A stretch of 20,183 bases of DNA from assembly GCA_900555635.1 (NCBI GenBank), contig USLU01000088.1:1-20183 (forward strand), read 5' to 3'. Source of the stretch: an uncultured Bacteroides sp. (GTDB taxonomy: Bacteria > Bacteroidota > Bacteroidia > Bacteroidales > Bacteroidaceae). Position 1 is the first letter of the stretch. Every line of letters starts with the position of its first letter. The position numbers were made by a program, and so were the translations under genes. Below, piece by piece: positions 6,938-14,650 of the stretch. The notes below the pieces were generated by a model, which made no database searches, was not told the DNA's origin, and saw only the letters and a program-made list of their open reading frames with translations.

Positions 6938-7067
6938 TACAATTGTACTTACTTAGAAATACATCACAAAAGTAAAAAATGAAAATCACAAATGCAAATT
7001 ATAATTGTAAAATCTATAATATTACAATTATATCCAATGTATTACGGTTGTTATTGATACAAAAGTA
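6938..7067 (-). promoter_or_regulatory. Promoters and likely operators of the XRE gene
   Basis: The best promoter on the minus strand is TTTG (6998-6995), a 20-bp spacer, then TACTTTTG (6974-6967). Its start would be near 6960, with a leader of about 37 nt. A second TACTTTTG lies at 7067-7060. Around them are three dyad elements: the perfect palindrome TACAATTGTA (6938-6947, in the leader) and an 11-bp inverted pair TATAATTGTAA (7000-7010) / TTACAATTATA (7022-7032). The shared core TTACAATT and the position next to the -33 element and start site suggest repressor sites. Promoter by consensus; operator role inferred. Confidence 0.55.
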
Positions 7068-7707
7068 ATAATAAAATTCTGACATTAATATGGTATGCAG
7101 TTATAGTATAATAAAAGTTATTATATGTTTGATATATAATGCGTTATATTTATTTGAATCTGCTATAATATAATGTTTACAATTGTTTTTATGCTATTTT
7201 AGACGTGTATTCATTAATCAGTTTATTTATTTTGGCTATATAGCAGATTTATAACAGATTATAGATTATGATGTAACTAGTTAAGTCATTATATATACAG
7301 ATGTAATACACATATGCTTTTATTAAAATACCACTATATTACAGATGTAATATATTAATATTGATTACTTTTGTTATATTGCAGAATTGTGTGTTTACAT
7401 TGGTAATATTGATATAATTACATAAATGAATATATATAGTTGTAATCTGTAACTATTATCCCAATTCATATATGCTTATTAGCGATTATACACTTTCTCA
7501 AAATGAAAAATATGTGACATGAATGTAGAATTCTAAACTATTTTCTTGGGTCCCTGTTCTATATCGTTAAATCTAAGCTTTATTTTCGTAGAATGTATCA
7601 GTTGGTTGAAAATAAGCGATTCTCAGAGCTTATAAATTGATGTATAATTCTGTATTACAGTGATATATGTGCTTTTTTTACAATGGATAAATTGGATGAA
7701 ATAGAAA
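7068..7707. other. AT-rich non-coding region with TTACA/TGTAA motifs
   Basis: No ORF of note exists on either strand, and no RNA family that I can recognise. The sequence is very AT-rich. TTACA or TGTAA occurs about eleven times here by hand count, several in dyads: TATATTACAGATGTAATATA (7335-7354, perfect 9-bp arms with 2-base spacer), TTACATTGGTAA (7395-7406) and CTGTATTACAG (7650-7660). The core ACAGATGTAATA also appears at 7297-7308, exactly 44 bp before its copy in the 20-bp palindrome. A plus-strand TACTTTTG (7366-7373) lies just after that palindrome, with no gene downstream of it. Confidence 0.6.
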
Positions 7708-7727
7708 AAGGGGGATAAATCCCCCTT
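7708..7727 (-). terminator. holA terminator
   Basis: AAGGGGGA (7708-7715) and TCCCCCTT (7720-7727) pair over the loop TAAA. On the minus strand the hairpin runs into TTTTT then CTATTT. It lies 155 bp after the holA stop, beyond the 22-bp repeat array. Confidence 0.85.
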
Positions 7728-7806
7728 AATTATAGCAATATGATATGAAAACTATCTTTTTGCAAGCCTACGACGTTCGTGGCATTTATCCTTCTTCCTT
7801 CAGCTA

Positions 7807-7888
7807 ACGCTTATACTATCGTTGGTGATCGCTTGTACTATCATCGGCTTACGCTTGTACTATCGTTACTTGTTGCTTGTACTAATGC
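7807..7888. repeat. Four-copy 22-bp tandem array across the holA stop (array B)
   Basis: Cores begin at 7807, 7829, 7851 and 7873: ACGCTTATACTATCGT, TCGCTTGTACTATCAT, ACGCTTGTACTATCGT and TTGCTTGTACTAATGC. Each of the first three is followed by a different 6-bp spacer, TGGTGA, CGGCTT and TACTTG. The period is exactly 22 bp. Each core is an imperfect dyad around its centre (the third matches at 6 of 8 paired positions). The fourth copy contains the holA stop codon (7882-7884). Confidence 0.85.
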
Positions 7889-8901
7889 AAAATCTTAAAT
7901 ACTAATTCTCGGAGAATATCTCCGTCATTTAAAGAAGAATTGCCAACTCCTTTTGATTTAGCATCAGCATAACGAATTTCTCCGATGATTTGCATGGTCT
8001 TTACTCCACTGTACCGACGCATGGCACTTAAATATTCTCGAGACTGCCATGGGCTTTTTAGACCTATGAAAGTAGCAAGTCCTTGCTCAGACTTTTCGGG
8101 TGCATAATAGGCTAACATCAAATTGGAGAAGAAACCAAAAAGTAAAGATAAAGTCATTTGAATAGGATTTGTTTTGGGATTTTCTTCAAAATATTTTATT
8201 ATCTTATTAGCCTTTAAAATGTCTTTTTCTACTATGGCGCCACGGAGTTCAAAGTTATTATAATCTTTGCTGATGCCGATGTTGCGTTCTATCTGCTCAG
8301 GGGTTACTCGTGTCTGACCTTTTGGAAGTGTTATTATCAGTTTTTCCAGCTCCCCGGTAAGGCGACTGAGATCAGTACCGACGAAATCGGCGAGCATGGA
8401 AGTGGCTTTGGGTTCAAGATCTATACCCTTACGTTTCATATATGAGGTGATAAATGCTGGAAGTTGGGCCTCTTTCACTTTTTTAGATTCAAATAGAAAG
8501 CCTACCTTTTCAATTTCAGCAGCCAGCTTTTTTCTCCTATCCAATACTCCGTGCTTATGACAGATAACTAGAATAGTTGATTTTAGTGGCTTTTGCAAGT
8601 AGTATGATAATTCATCCATATTGCGGATGGATTGTGCCTCTTTAACTACGACGACTTGATATTCAGACATCATAGGATAGCGTTTAGCCGCATTAATCAC
8701 TGTGGCAATATCTACGTCTGCGCCATATACAACAGTTAGGTTAAATTCTTTTTCAGTATCAGTCAGAATATTGTCTGTAATATAGTCTGCAATAAGATCG
8801 ATGTAATATGGTTCTTCTCCCATCAGATAATAGACGGGGCGATACTGTTTGGCTCTTAACTCTTTTAATATGTCGTCGTAAGTAATTTCCTGCTTTGCCA
8901 T
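7882..8901 (-). CDS. holA: DNA polymerase III delta subunit (clamp loader)
   Basis: Delta opens the beta sliding clamp within the clamp loader at the replication fork. From the chosen start, MAKQEITYDDILKELR, the protein is 339 residues, normal for HolA. The frame continues to an ATG at 8928, but that lies at the expected transcription start of the promoter with -7 at 8932-8939. Recognisable parts are RPVYYLMGEEPYYIDLIADYI near the N-terminus, the region with YPMMSEYQVVVVKEAQ, LADFVGTDLSRLTGELEKL in the middle (a HolA signature), and the collar domain with PIQMTLSLLFGFFSNLML at the end. Sequence conservation is low in this family and the call rests on this whole pattern. Its stop codon is inside the last unit of a 22-bp tandem array. 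Confidence 0.92.
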   Translation of the reverse strand: MAKQEITYDDILKELRAKQYRPVYYLMGEEPYYIDLIADYITDNILTDTEKEFNLTVVYGADVDIATVINAAKRYPMMSEYQVVVVKEAQSIRNMDELSYYLQKPLKSTILVICHKHGVLDRRKKLAAEIEKVGFLFESKKVKEAQLPAFITSYMKRKGIDLEPKATSMLADFVGTDLSRLTGELEKLIITLPKGQTRVTPEQIERNIGISKDYNNFELRGAIVEKDILKANKIIKYFEENPKTNPIQMTLSLLFGFFSNLMLAYYAPEKSEQGLATFIGLKSPWQSREYLSAMRRYSGVKTMQIIGEIRYADAKSKGVGNSSLNDGDILRELVFKILH

Positions 8902-8931
8902 AAATATATGTATAATACTGATTATCAATTA

Positions 8932-8939
8932 CAAATGTA
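8932..8939 (-). promoter_or_regulatory. holA promoter, -7 element
   Basis: TACATTTG on the minus strand matches TAnnTTTG and lies in the 44-bp gap between the AMP nucleosidase gene and holA. The start would be near 8925, leaving a leader of about 24 nt before ATG 8901. It belongs to the dyad TTACAAATGTAA (8929-8940), which may simply follow from the promoter motif. Confidence 0.5.
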
Positions 8940-8945
8940 AAATAA

Positions 8946-9722
8946 TTACCAGTCGAATTTTAGGTGTTTTACAGTTTTTTTCTCGTCGATAATCATGTGT
9001 AGAGATGCAATACCAATCTCAACATGTTCTGTTACGTAGTTTTGGGTAACTATGCTGTCGCTTTTATCTGTTTTTACTCCTTCAGGAATCATGGGTTGAT
9101 CAGAAACTAATAAAAGTGCACCTGTGGGAATATGATTGGCAAAACCACAACTAAATAAGGTTGCAGTTTCCATATCGACTGCCATGGCACGCGTTTTCTT
9201 TAAATAATCCTTGAAAGCTTCATCGTGTTCCCATATACGGCGGTTGGTAGTGTAAACAGTGCCGGTCCAGTAATCGCGAGCATAGTCACGAATGGCAGAT
9301 GAGACGGCACGTTGCAACATAAACGCCGGAAGTGAAGGAACTTCGGGTGGAAAATAGTCGTTGGAAGTACCTTCGCCACGGATAGCAGCTATTGGGAGGA
9401 TAAGATCCCCTATTCTATTTTTCTTGTCAATGCCACCACACTTGCCTAGAAACAGACATGCTTTGGGATGGATAGCACTCAGTAAGTCCATGATAATGGC
9501 TGCATTAGGACTTCCCATACCGAAGTTGATGATGGTCATGCCTTCTGCGCTGGCAGATATCATATTGGCATCTTTACCAAGAATAGGAACATTGAATTTT
9601 TCTGCGAATATTTCTACGTATTTGTTGAAGTTGGTCAACAAAATGTACTCTCCAAAATCCTCCAGGTTACGTTTAGTGTAACGGGGCAGCCAATTAGCTA
9701 CGATTTCTTCTTTTGTTTTCAT
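8946..9722 (-). CDS. amn: AMP nucleosidase, short Bacteroidetes form
   Basis: It is predicted to split AMP into adenine and ribose 5-phosphate in purine turnover. The 258-residue protein belongs to the PNP/UDP phosphorylase superfamily. It has GMGSPNA (68-74), FLGKCGGIDKKNRIGDLILP (91-110), VDMETATLF (182-190, with the conserved glutamate) and LLVSDQP (204-210, with the likely catalytic aspartate). It lacks the extra N-terminal domain of the much longer E. coli Amn, which is the usual state in Bacteroidetes annotated as AMP nucleosidase. The substrate assignment follows that family annotation; another purine nucleosidase activity is possible. Transcription probably starts near 9768 from the -7 TACATTTG at 9775-9782. 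It is followed by holA on the same strand. Confidence 0.88.
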   Translation of the reverse strand: MKTKEEIVANWLPRYTKRNLEDFGEYILLTNFNKYVEIFAEKFNVPILGKDANMISASAEGMTIINFGMGSPNAAIIMDLLSAIHPKACLFLGKCGGIDKKNRIGDLILPIAAIRGEGTSNDYFPPEVPSLPAFMLQRAVSSAIRDYARDYWTGTVYTTNRRIWEHDEAFKDYLKKTRAMAVDMETATLFSCGFANHIPTGALLLVSDQPMIPEGVKTDKSDSIVTQNYVTEHVEIGIASLHMIIDEKKTVKHLKFDW

Positions 9723-9732
9723 AAGATTTCAT

Positions 9733-9782
9733 TAAATTTGTGTTCCCAAAAGCAGGGAGCCATTATTTAACTTACAAATGTA
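9733..9782. promoter_or_regulatory. Overlapping divergent promoters for amn and the nuclease-like gene
   Basis: Minus strand: TACATTTG (9782-9775), start near 9768, drives amn. Plus strand: TAAATTTG (9733-9740), with TTTG 17 bp upstream (9712-9715, inside amn), start near 9747, is the only -7 match ahead of the ATG at 9787. If both are used, the two transcripts overlap by about 20 nt at their 5' ends. The plus promoter is the weaker call. Confidence 0.42.
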
Positions 9783-9786
9783 GTAA

Positions 9787-10236
9787 ATGTTATCATTAAA
9801 CCTACCAGCATTCGATGCTAAAATTGACACTAGGAACGGAAAAAATGTTATTTTTGATGTGATACGTCGTCGATATGTCGCCTTAACGCCTGAAGAATGG
9901 GTACGGCAGCACTTCGTTCACTTTCTTCTTGCTCATAAAGGATATCCGCAGGCATTGATGGCAAATGAGGTGCAAGTACAACTGAATGGCACAAAGAAAC
10001 GCTGTGACACTGTGTTGTACCGTCGTGATCTTACGGCACGAATGATTGTAGAATACAAAGCTCCCGAAATAGAAATTACCCAAGCTGTTTTTGATCAGAT
10101 AACCCGTTATAATATGGTGCTGAAAGTAGATTATCTAGTTGTAAGTAATGGGTTACAACATTACTGTTGCCGCATGAATTACGAACAAAACAGCTATACT
10201 TTCTTGCGGGAAATCCCTGATTATCAACTACTGTAG
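9787..10236 (+). CDS. Stand-alone HsdR N-terminal-like PD-(D/E)XK protein
   Basis: A 149-residue protein that resembles only the N-terminal nuclease domain of type I restriction HsdR subunits (HSDR_N_2 type). The core is visible: PEEWVRQHFVHFLL with Glu36, Glu61 in ANEVQVQL, Asp74 in KRCDTVLYRR and Glu89-x-Lys91 in MIVEYKAP, fitting the acid, acid and ExK pattern of PD-(D/E)XK enzymes. The ending YLVVSNGLQHYCCRM fits the last strands of the fold. There is no helicase or translocase part and no hsdM or hsdS next to it. It is therefore unlikely to be a restriction enzyme by itself; a role in DNA repair or metabolism is possible but unsupported. It is divergent from amn and converges on the efflux pump gene with only 22 bp between their stops and no clear terminator. 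Confidence 0.8.
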   Translation: MLSLNLPAFDAKIDTRNGKNVIFDVIRRRYVALTPEEWVRQHFVHFLLAHKGYPQALMANEVQVQLNGTKKRCDTVLYRRDLTARMIVEYKAPEIEITQAVFDQITRYNMVLKVDYLVVSNGLQHYCCRMNYEQNSYTFLREIPDYQLL

Positions 10237-10258
10237 TTCCTATTTCGGGAGCACTATC

Positions 10259-13200
10259 CTACTTCACTTTCTTTTTACTGAATTTCTCCTGTAGCTTTTG
10301 CATAAGTTCATAGAAATTCGGAATATATATCGTGGCAAGTAACGTGTTTAGTGCCATACCAAATACGACTGCCGCACCTAGAGCGATACGACTGCCTGCT
10401 CCCGCTCCTGTAGCGAACAATAAAGGCATTACACCGAAAACGAAAGCCAGTGAGGTCATCAGAATGGGACGTAGGCGGATATGCCCTGCCTGGAATGCCG
10501 CATCGCGGATAGAATTTCCTTGAGTACGGAAGTCGCGGGCAAATTCCACTATCAGAATACCATTTTTGGCAGAAAGAGCCACTAGCAAGATAATACCGAT
10601 TTGAGTATAGATACTTACCGGCGTTCCCATAATATAACATCCTATCATAGCACCCAGTAAGGCTACGGGAAGTCCTATGACAGCTGCCACCGGGCTGGTC
10701 CAACTTTCATATTGCGCAGCAAGCACAAGGAAAGCCACTAATAATGCCATAATAAAAACTATGGTTGTTGTAGAGCCTGCCTGTGTCTCCTGATAGGCTA
10801 CTGAAGTCCATTCATAACCAAATTCGTTACCTAGTTGATCATTAATAAGGCTTTCCACCTGTTTGATAGCTTCGCCTGAGCTGCTGCCCGGAGCTACATT
10901 ACAAGTGACAGATGCGGTAGAGTACATATTGTACCGGTTTATCTGATCCATACCCAATTGCTCTTCAATACGAGTGAAAGAAGAGAAAGGAACCATTTCG
11001 CCCGAAGCGTTGGGGACACTTAATTTAAGAACATCGTTTATGACGCGTTGTGAATTGTCGCTCGCCTCCAACTTAACCTGATAGATATGGCCGAATTGAA
11101 CATAATCATTGACGTAGGCCTGCCCCATATAATATCCGAGTGCTGTAAATACACTACTTAAAGGAATACCCATTAATTGCACCTTGTCACGGTCTATATT
11201 CAGGAAATATTGTGGAACATTGGCTTGGTACTGGCTGCTTACAGATGCCAAAGCCGGATAATTGCGATAATTTGCCATCAGCGTCTCCACAGCCCGTTGC
11301 ATTTCGGTAGGTCCTAAGTTATTTCGATCTTCCAGTTGCAATTGTAATCCTCCGGTTGCTCCCAATCCGGGAATGGCTGGCGGAACCATTGCGAATATTT
11401 CCGCTTCCTGGATTCCGTACACTTCCATATTGAAACGTTCTACAATAGCACCGGCGGTATGTTCCTTTCCTTTACGTTCGTCCCAATTCTTCAGTACTAC
11501 GAAGTAAGTAGCAGCGTTACTTTGCTCTCCACCTCCCATGATTGAGAAGCCCGATATACCGATATAATCTTTCACTTCCGGATAAGTGCTAAGAATAGCG
11601 TTTATTTGTTTTCCTACAGCTTGAGTGCGCTCTAAGCTGGCAGCAGGCGGTAATTGTACGACAGCGAGAAAGTAACCGTCATCTTCTTCCGGCATAAAAG
11701 TAGAAGGCCATTTTACGAAGAATAAAACAGCAATCAGCGTAAATACTGCATAAGAGGCTAATGCGGCGAATGGACGTTGCAATAAATATTTCACAACCCT
11801 ATCATACAATCCCTGTGTTTTGTCAAACAAGTGGTTAAAGCCTTTGTATAAAGGGAATTTTGATGGTTTGGTAGGTTGCAGCATTAATGCACAAAGTGCA
11901 GGGGTTAGTGTCAATGAATTGAAGCCACTTAATACTGTACTGGCGGCGATTGTCAAAGCAAATTGCTTGTACAATTGTCCTGAAATACCTCCTACCAACG
12001 TTGTAGGAATAAATACTGCCAACAGTACTAATACGACTCCAACGATGGGACCCGTAATTTCTTTCATAGCTTCTGAAACAGCTTGGCGAGCCGTATATTG
12101 CCCGGTGTCTAATAATCGGGTAGAGTTTTCTACGACCACAATAGCGTCGTCCACCACTATCGCAACGGCAAGTATCAGTCCGAAAAGCGTCAGTGTATTG
12201 ATAGAGAATCCGAATAATGCCATAACGGCTAATGTACCTATCAACGAAACCGGAATTGTAATACACGGAATCAAGACTGCTCTCCAGTTTTGTAGGAATA
12301 AGAAAATAACGAGAACCACCAGCAATGTGGTTTCTAAGAAAGTCACCATTACTTCATCAATGGAAGCATGTATAACATCTGTTGTATCCAGCGTTACATT
12401 ATACTGTATGCCTGATGGGAAATTTTGAGCCAAGTCTTGCATTTTGGCTTTTATCCCTTTTGATACATCCAATGAATTACTACCGGGTTGCTGGTAGATA
12501 GCAATAGCAGCGGTTGGCTGCCCGTTTAGCTGGGAGACAACGCTGTAAGAGGCAGAACCCAAATCAATATGTGCTACATCGCGCAAACGTAGTACTCTCC
12601 CGCCCGCTTCGGTACGCAAAATGATGTTACCGAATTCTTCGGGAGAAGTAAGACGCCCTTTTACTGTTAAGCTGTATTGATAAGCATTCTTGTTATCTGC
12701 GCCGATGGGTTGTCCAACGTTTCCGGCACTAACTTCTATATTCTGTGTCTGAATAGCTTGATAGACATCAGCAGGCGATAAATTGCGAATGCGCATAGCT
12801 GCCGGATCGAGCCATACGCGCATGGAGTAATCCCCCGCTCCCATTACGTTGACCGCTCCTACACCAGGTACGCGTGTCAACTGATCTATAAGATTTAATT
12901 TGGCGTAATTGCTTAAATACAGTCCGTCATAATCCTTATTATCAGACTTTAAAGTGAGAAACATCACAATATTGCTGGACTGTTTCTGCACTGTTACTCC
13001 TTGTACAACTACAGGAGCAGGCAGTGAGCTCTGCGCTATGCTGACTCGGTTTTGTACTTGCACTGTTGCCATGTCAATATCAGTACCCACGGCAAAAGTT
13101 ATAGTTAAAGAGTAAGCCCCTGAAGAAGAGGAATTAGAGGACATATAAAGCATGCCATCCACTCCGTTTACTTGTTGCTCTATGGGGATACCGACAGTTT

Positions 13201-13378
13201 GCGCCACGGTTTGCGCATTAGCTCCGGGGTACACAGCACTTACCTGTACGGTGGGTGGCGTGATCTCCGGGTATTGTGCAATGGGCAGAATACCTAAAGT
13301 GACCAATCCCGCCACAACGATGAGCAGCGCCAGTACAGTTGCAAATATGGGACGGTCTATGAAGAACTTTGAGAACAT
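10259..13378 (-). CDS. RND efflux pump, HAE1 family inner-membrane transporter
   Basis: A proton-driven AcrB/MexB-type exporter of 1039 residues, a typical full length. It starts MFSKFFIDRPIFATVLALLI, as HAE1 pumps do. There are twelve predicted membrane segments in two halves, each with a large periplasmic loop. The proton-relay aspartates are Asp410 and Asp411 in AVAIVVDDAIVVVENS, matching Asp407/408 of AcrB. The second half has the conserved lysine in LVALSAKNGILIVEFARD. The porter motif YPGANAQTVAQTVGIPIEQQ is intact. It is the last gene of a three-gene operon with its outer-membrane factor and adaptor. Substrates cannot be deduced: drugs, bile salts or detergents are family-level possibilities. 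The 137-bp gap to the adaptor gene holds a 22-bp palindromic array. Confidence 0.96.
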   Translation of the reverse strand: MFSKFFIDRPIFATVLALLIVVAGLVTLGILPIAQYPEITPPTVQVSAVYPGANAQTVAQTVGIPIEQQVNGVDGMLYMSSNSSSSGAYSLTITFAVGTDIDMATVQVQNRVSIAQSSLPAPVVVQGVTVQKQSSNIVMFLTLKSDNKDYDGLYLSNYAKLNLIDQLTRVPGVGAVNVMGAGDYSMRVWLDPAAMRIRNLSPADVYQAIQTQNIEVSAGNVGQPIGADNKNAYQYSLTVKGRLTSPEEFGNIILRTEAGGRVLRLRDVAHIDLGSASYSVVSQLNGQPTAAIAIYQQPGSNSLDVSKGIKAKMQDLAQNFPSGIQYNVTLDTTDVIHASIDEVMVTFLETTLLVVLVIFLFLQNWRAVLIPCITIPVSLIGTLAVMALFGFSINTLTLFGLILAVAIVVDDAIVVVENSTRLLDTGQYTARQAVSEAMKEITGPIVGVVLVLLAVFIPTTLVGGISGQLYKQFALTIAASTVLSGFNSLTLTPALCALMLQPTKPSKFPLYKGFNHLFDKTQGLYDRVVKYLLQRPFAALASYAVFTLIAVLFFVKWPSTFMPEEDDGYFLAVVQLPPAASLERTQAVGKQINAILSTYPEVKDYIGISGFSIMGGGEQSNAATYFVVLKNWDERKGKEHTAGAIVERFNMEVYGIQEAEIFAMVPPAIPGLGATGGLQLQLEDRNNLGPTEMQRAVETLMANYRNYPALASVSSQYQANVPQYFLNIDRDKVQLMGIPLSSVFTALGYYMGQAYVNDYVQFGHIYQVKLEASDNSQRVINDVLKLSVPNASGEMVPFSSFTRIEEQLGMDQINRYNMYSTASVTCNVAPGSSSGEAIKQVESLINDQLGNEFGYEWTSVAYQETQAGSTTTIVFIMALLVAFLVLAAQYESWTSPVAAVIGLPVALLGAMIGCYIMGTPVSIYTQIGIILLVALSAKNGILIVEFARDFRTQGNSIRDAAFQAGHIRLRPILMTSLAFVFGVMPLLFATGAGAGSRIALGAAVVFGMALNTLLATIYIPNFYELMQKLQEKFSKKKVK

Positions 13379-13424
13379 AATCTTTATATTGAATGATTAT
13401 TATTGAAGTTATATGCTAGTCACT

Positions 13425-13556
13425 GTTTTCCCCAATGGAACAAACAGTTTCATTAAAAGAAACTAGCAGTTTCACGGTGAGAAACTCTGAGTTTCAAGGC
13501 ATGAAACAATCAGTTTCATTTGGGGGAACTAAAAGTTTCTTGTGGTGAAACTTTCA
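13425..13556. repeat. Six-copy 22-bp palindromic tandem array (array C)
   Basis: Units begin at 13425, 13447, 13469, 13491, 13513 and 13535. Each is GTTTC-N7-GAAAC-N5. Four copies have perfect arms. The first has GTTTT/GGAAC and the fifth has GTTTC/GGAAC. The seven loop bases differ in every copy: CCCCAAT, ATTAAAA, ACGGTGA, AAGGCAT, ATTTGGG, TTGTGGT. The last base of every 5-bp spacer is A, and four spacers end in CA. Copies five and six lie at the 3' end of the adaptor gene, whose TGA (13516-13518) is in an arm of copy five. Confidence 0.93.
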
Positions 13557-14631
13557 TTCCGTCCCTTACCTTTATTAATGCCTTGGTAACGTAACGTTCT
13601 TGCGGTGCTATACCCTGCTTGATTTGCCGTAAGCTATCTCCTATCAGTTGACCTATTTCTATATGGCGGTAACGTACTATGTTAGAATCGTTAACGATAT
13701 ACACATATTTTCCTAATTGGTCGGTCCCAATAGATGCGTCGGGTATTAGGATCGCCTGCTTCTCTTTTCCATAAGGCAAGGTGATGCTAACGTATAATCC
13801 GCTCTTCAATAACCCTTTAGGATTATCCAGTCGTGCACGGATATTCAAGGTTCCGGTGTTCAAATCCACATTGGGAGAAAGATAATCTAGCGTGGCAGGG
13901 TAATTCAGTTTTCCGTCTTTTCCTAGACTTATTGTGACTTGCCGGGGAATACTATCTCCCTGTTGCATCATCATGGAAAGCCATTGATTATCTGCGACAT
14001 TAAAATAGCTATATAATTGATTATCTTTATATATAGTGGCTAAAGTTGCAGGTTGTACTCCTCCGTTAACATACCCTCCCGCATCAATCAGGTTACGGCT
14101 TACAGTTCCATCAAACGGGGCGCGTATGGTACAGTAACTAAGATCAGTACGGGCCGTATTTAAAGTAGCTTCCGCATTACTCACAGCAGCTTGCGAACTA
14201 GCTACATTCGATTTGGATTGAAGTACTTGTATCTGGCTCACCGCATCTGTTTTTACAGCTTCCAGCATGCGCTCATAGTTGTTCTGCGCATATTCCAGGT
14301 TAGCCTTGGCTGTCTTGAGTGCGGCTTCCGCCTGAGCTACATTATCTTGATAAATTGTAGGTTCTATCACAAACAATACTTGTCCTTGGCGAACCCGGCT
14401 TCCCGGTGCATAAGCAATAGTTTGCAAGGTTCCATTGACTCTACCTACTAAATCAACCGTTTTTTCTGAACTCAGATATCCCGGATATTCTTTGGTCAAC
14501 GTGATGTCCTGAACCAATGGGCGGGCTACGCTTATCTCAGGAACAGGCATTGTACGTGCCGCTTCTTTCTTATCCCCACATCCCGTCAATAATGGAAGGA
14601 TGAGCAGGGCGATGTACATTTGATTCTTCAT
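13516..14631 (-). CDS. RND efflux adaptor (membrane fusion lipoprotein)
   Basis: The periplasmic AcrA/MexA-type linker that joins the inner-membrane pump to the outer-membrane channel. It is 371 residues. The start MKNQMYIALLILPLLTGCGD gives a lipoprotein signal with the lipobox LTGC and lipidated Cys18. Next come the first lipoyl half with VNGTLQTIAYAPGSRVRQGQ (about 66-85), a coiled-coil hairpin rich in Ala, Gln and Asn (about 93-160), the second lipoyl half CTIRAPFDGTVSRNLID, then barrel and membrane-proximal regions ending near VRYRHIEIGQLIGDSL. The last dozen codons are built from 22-bp repeat units, so the C-terminus was probably altered by repeat growth. It is the middle gene of the efflux operon. 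Confidence 0.95.
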   Translation of the reverse strand: MKNQMYIALLILPLLTGCGDKKEAARTMPVPEISVARPLVQDITLTKEYPGYLSSEKTVDLVGRVNGTLQTIAYAPGSRVRQGQVLFVIEPTIYQDNVAQAEAALKTAKANLEYAQNNYERMLEAVKTDAVSQIQVLQSKSNVASSQAAVSNAEATLNTARTDLSYCTIRAPFDGTVSRNLIDAGGYVNGGVQPATLATIYKDNQLYSYFNVADNQWLSMMMQQGDSIPRQVTISLGKDGKLNYPATLDYLSPNVDLNTGTLNIRARLDNPKGLLKSGLYVSITLPYGKEKQAILIPDASIGTDQLGKYVYIVNDSNIVRYRHIEIGQLIGDSLRQIKQGIAPQERYVTKALIKVRDGMKVSPQETFSSPK

Positions 14632-14650
14632 ATATGGTTTGGTTTTAATC

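Noticed and set aside
7297..7354. A fifth 22-bp array in the AT-rich region
   Set aside because: Only two ACAGATGTAATA copies occur, 44 bp apart, and the expected middle unit at 7319 shows no match.
8929..8940. TTACAAATGTAA as an extra site for the XRE regulator
   Set aside because: It contains the -7 element TACATTTG of holA, and a similar string occurs at the amn promoter, so the promoter motif explains it.
9787..10236. Part of a type I restriction-modification system
   Set aside because: No helicase region, hsdM or hsdS is present; the neighbours are housekeeping and efflux genes.
11820..12428. 202-codon plus-strand frame opposite the RND pump gene
   Set aside because: It is a shadow of a strongly coding minus-strand gene: low complexity (Thr, Asn, Ser, Val rich) and unrelated to any family I know.
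13425..13556. CRISPR array
   Set aside because: Units are 22 bp in total with 5-7 bp variable parts, far too short for repeat plus spacer, the dyad is in each unit, and no cas gene is present.
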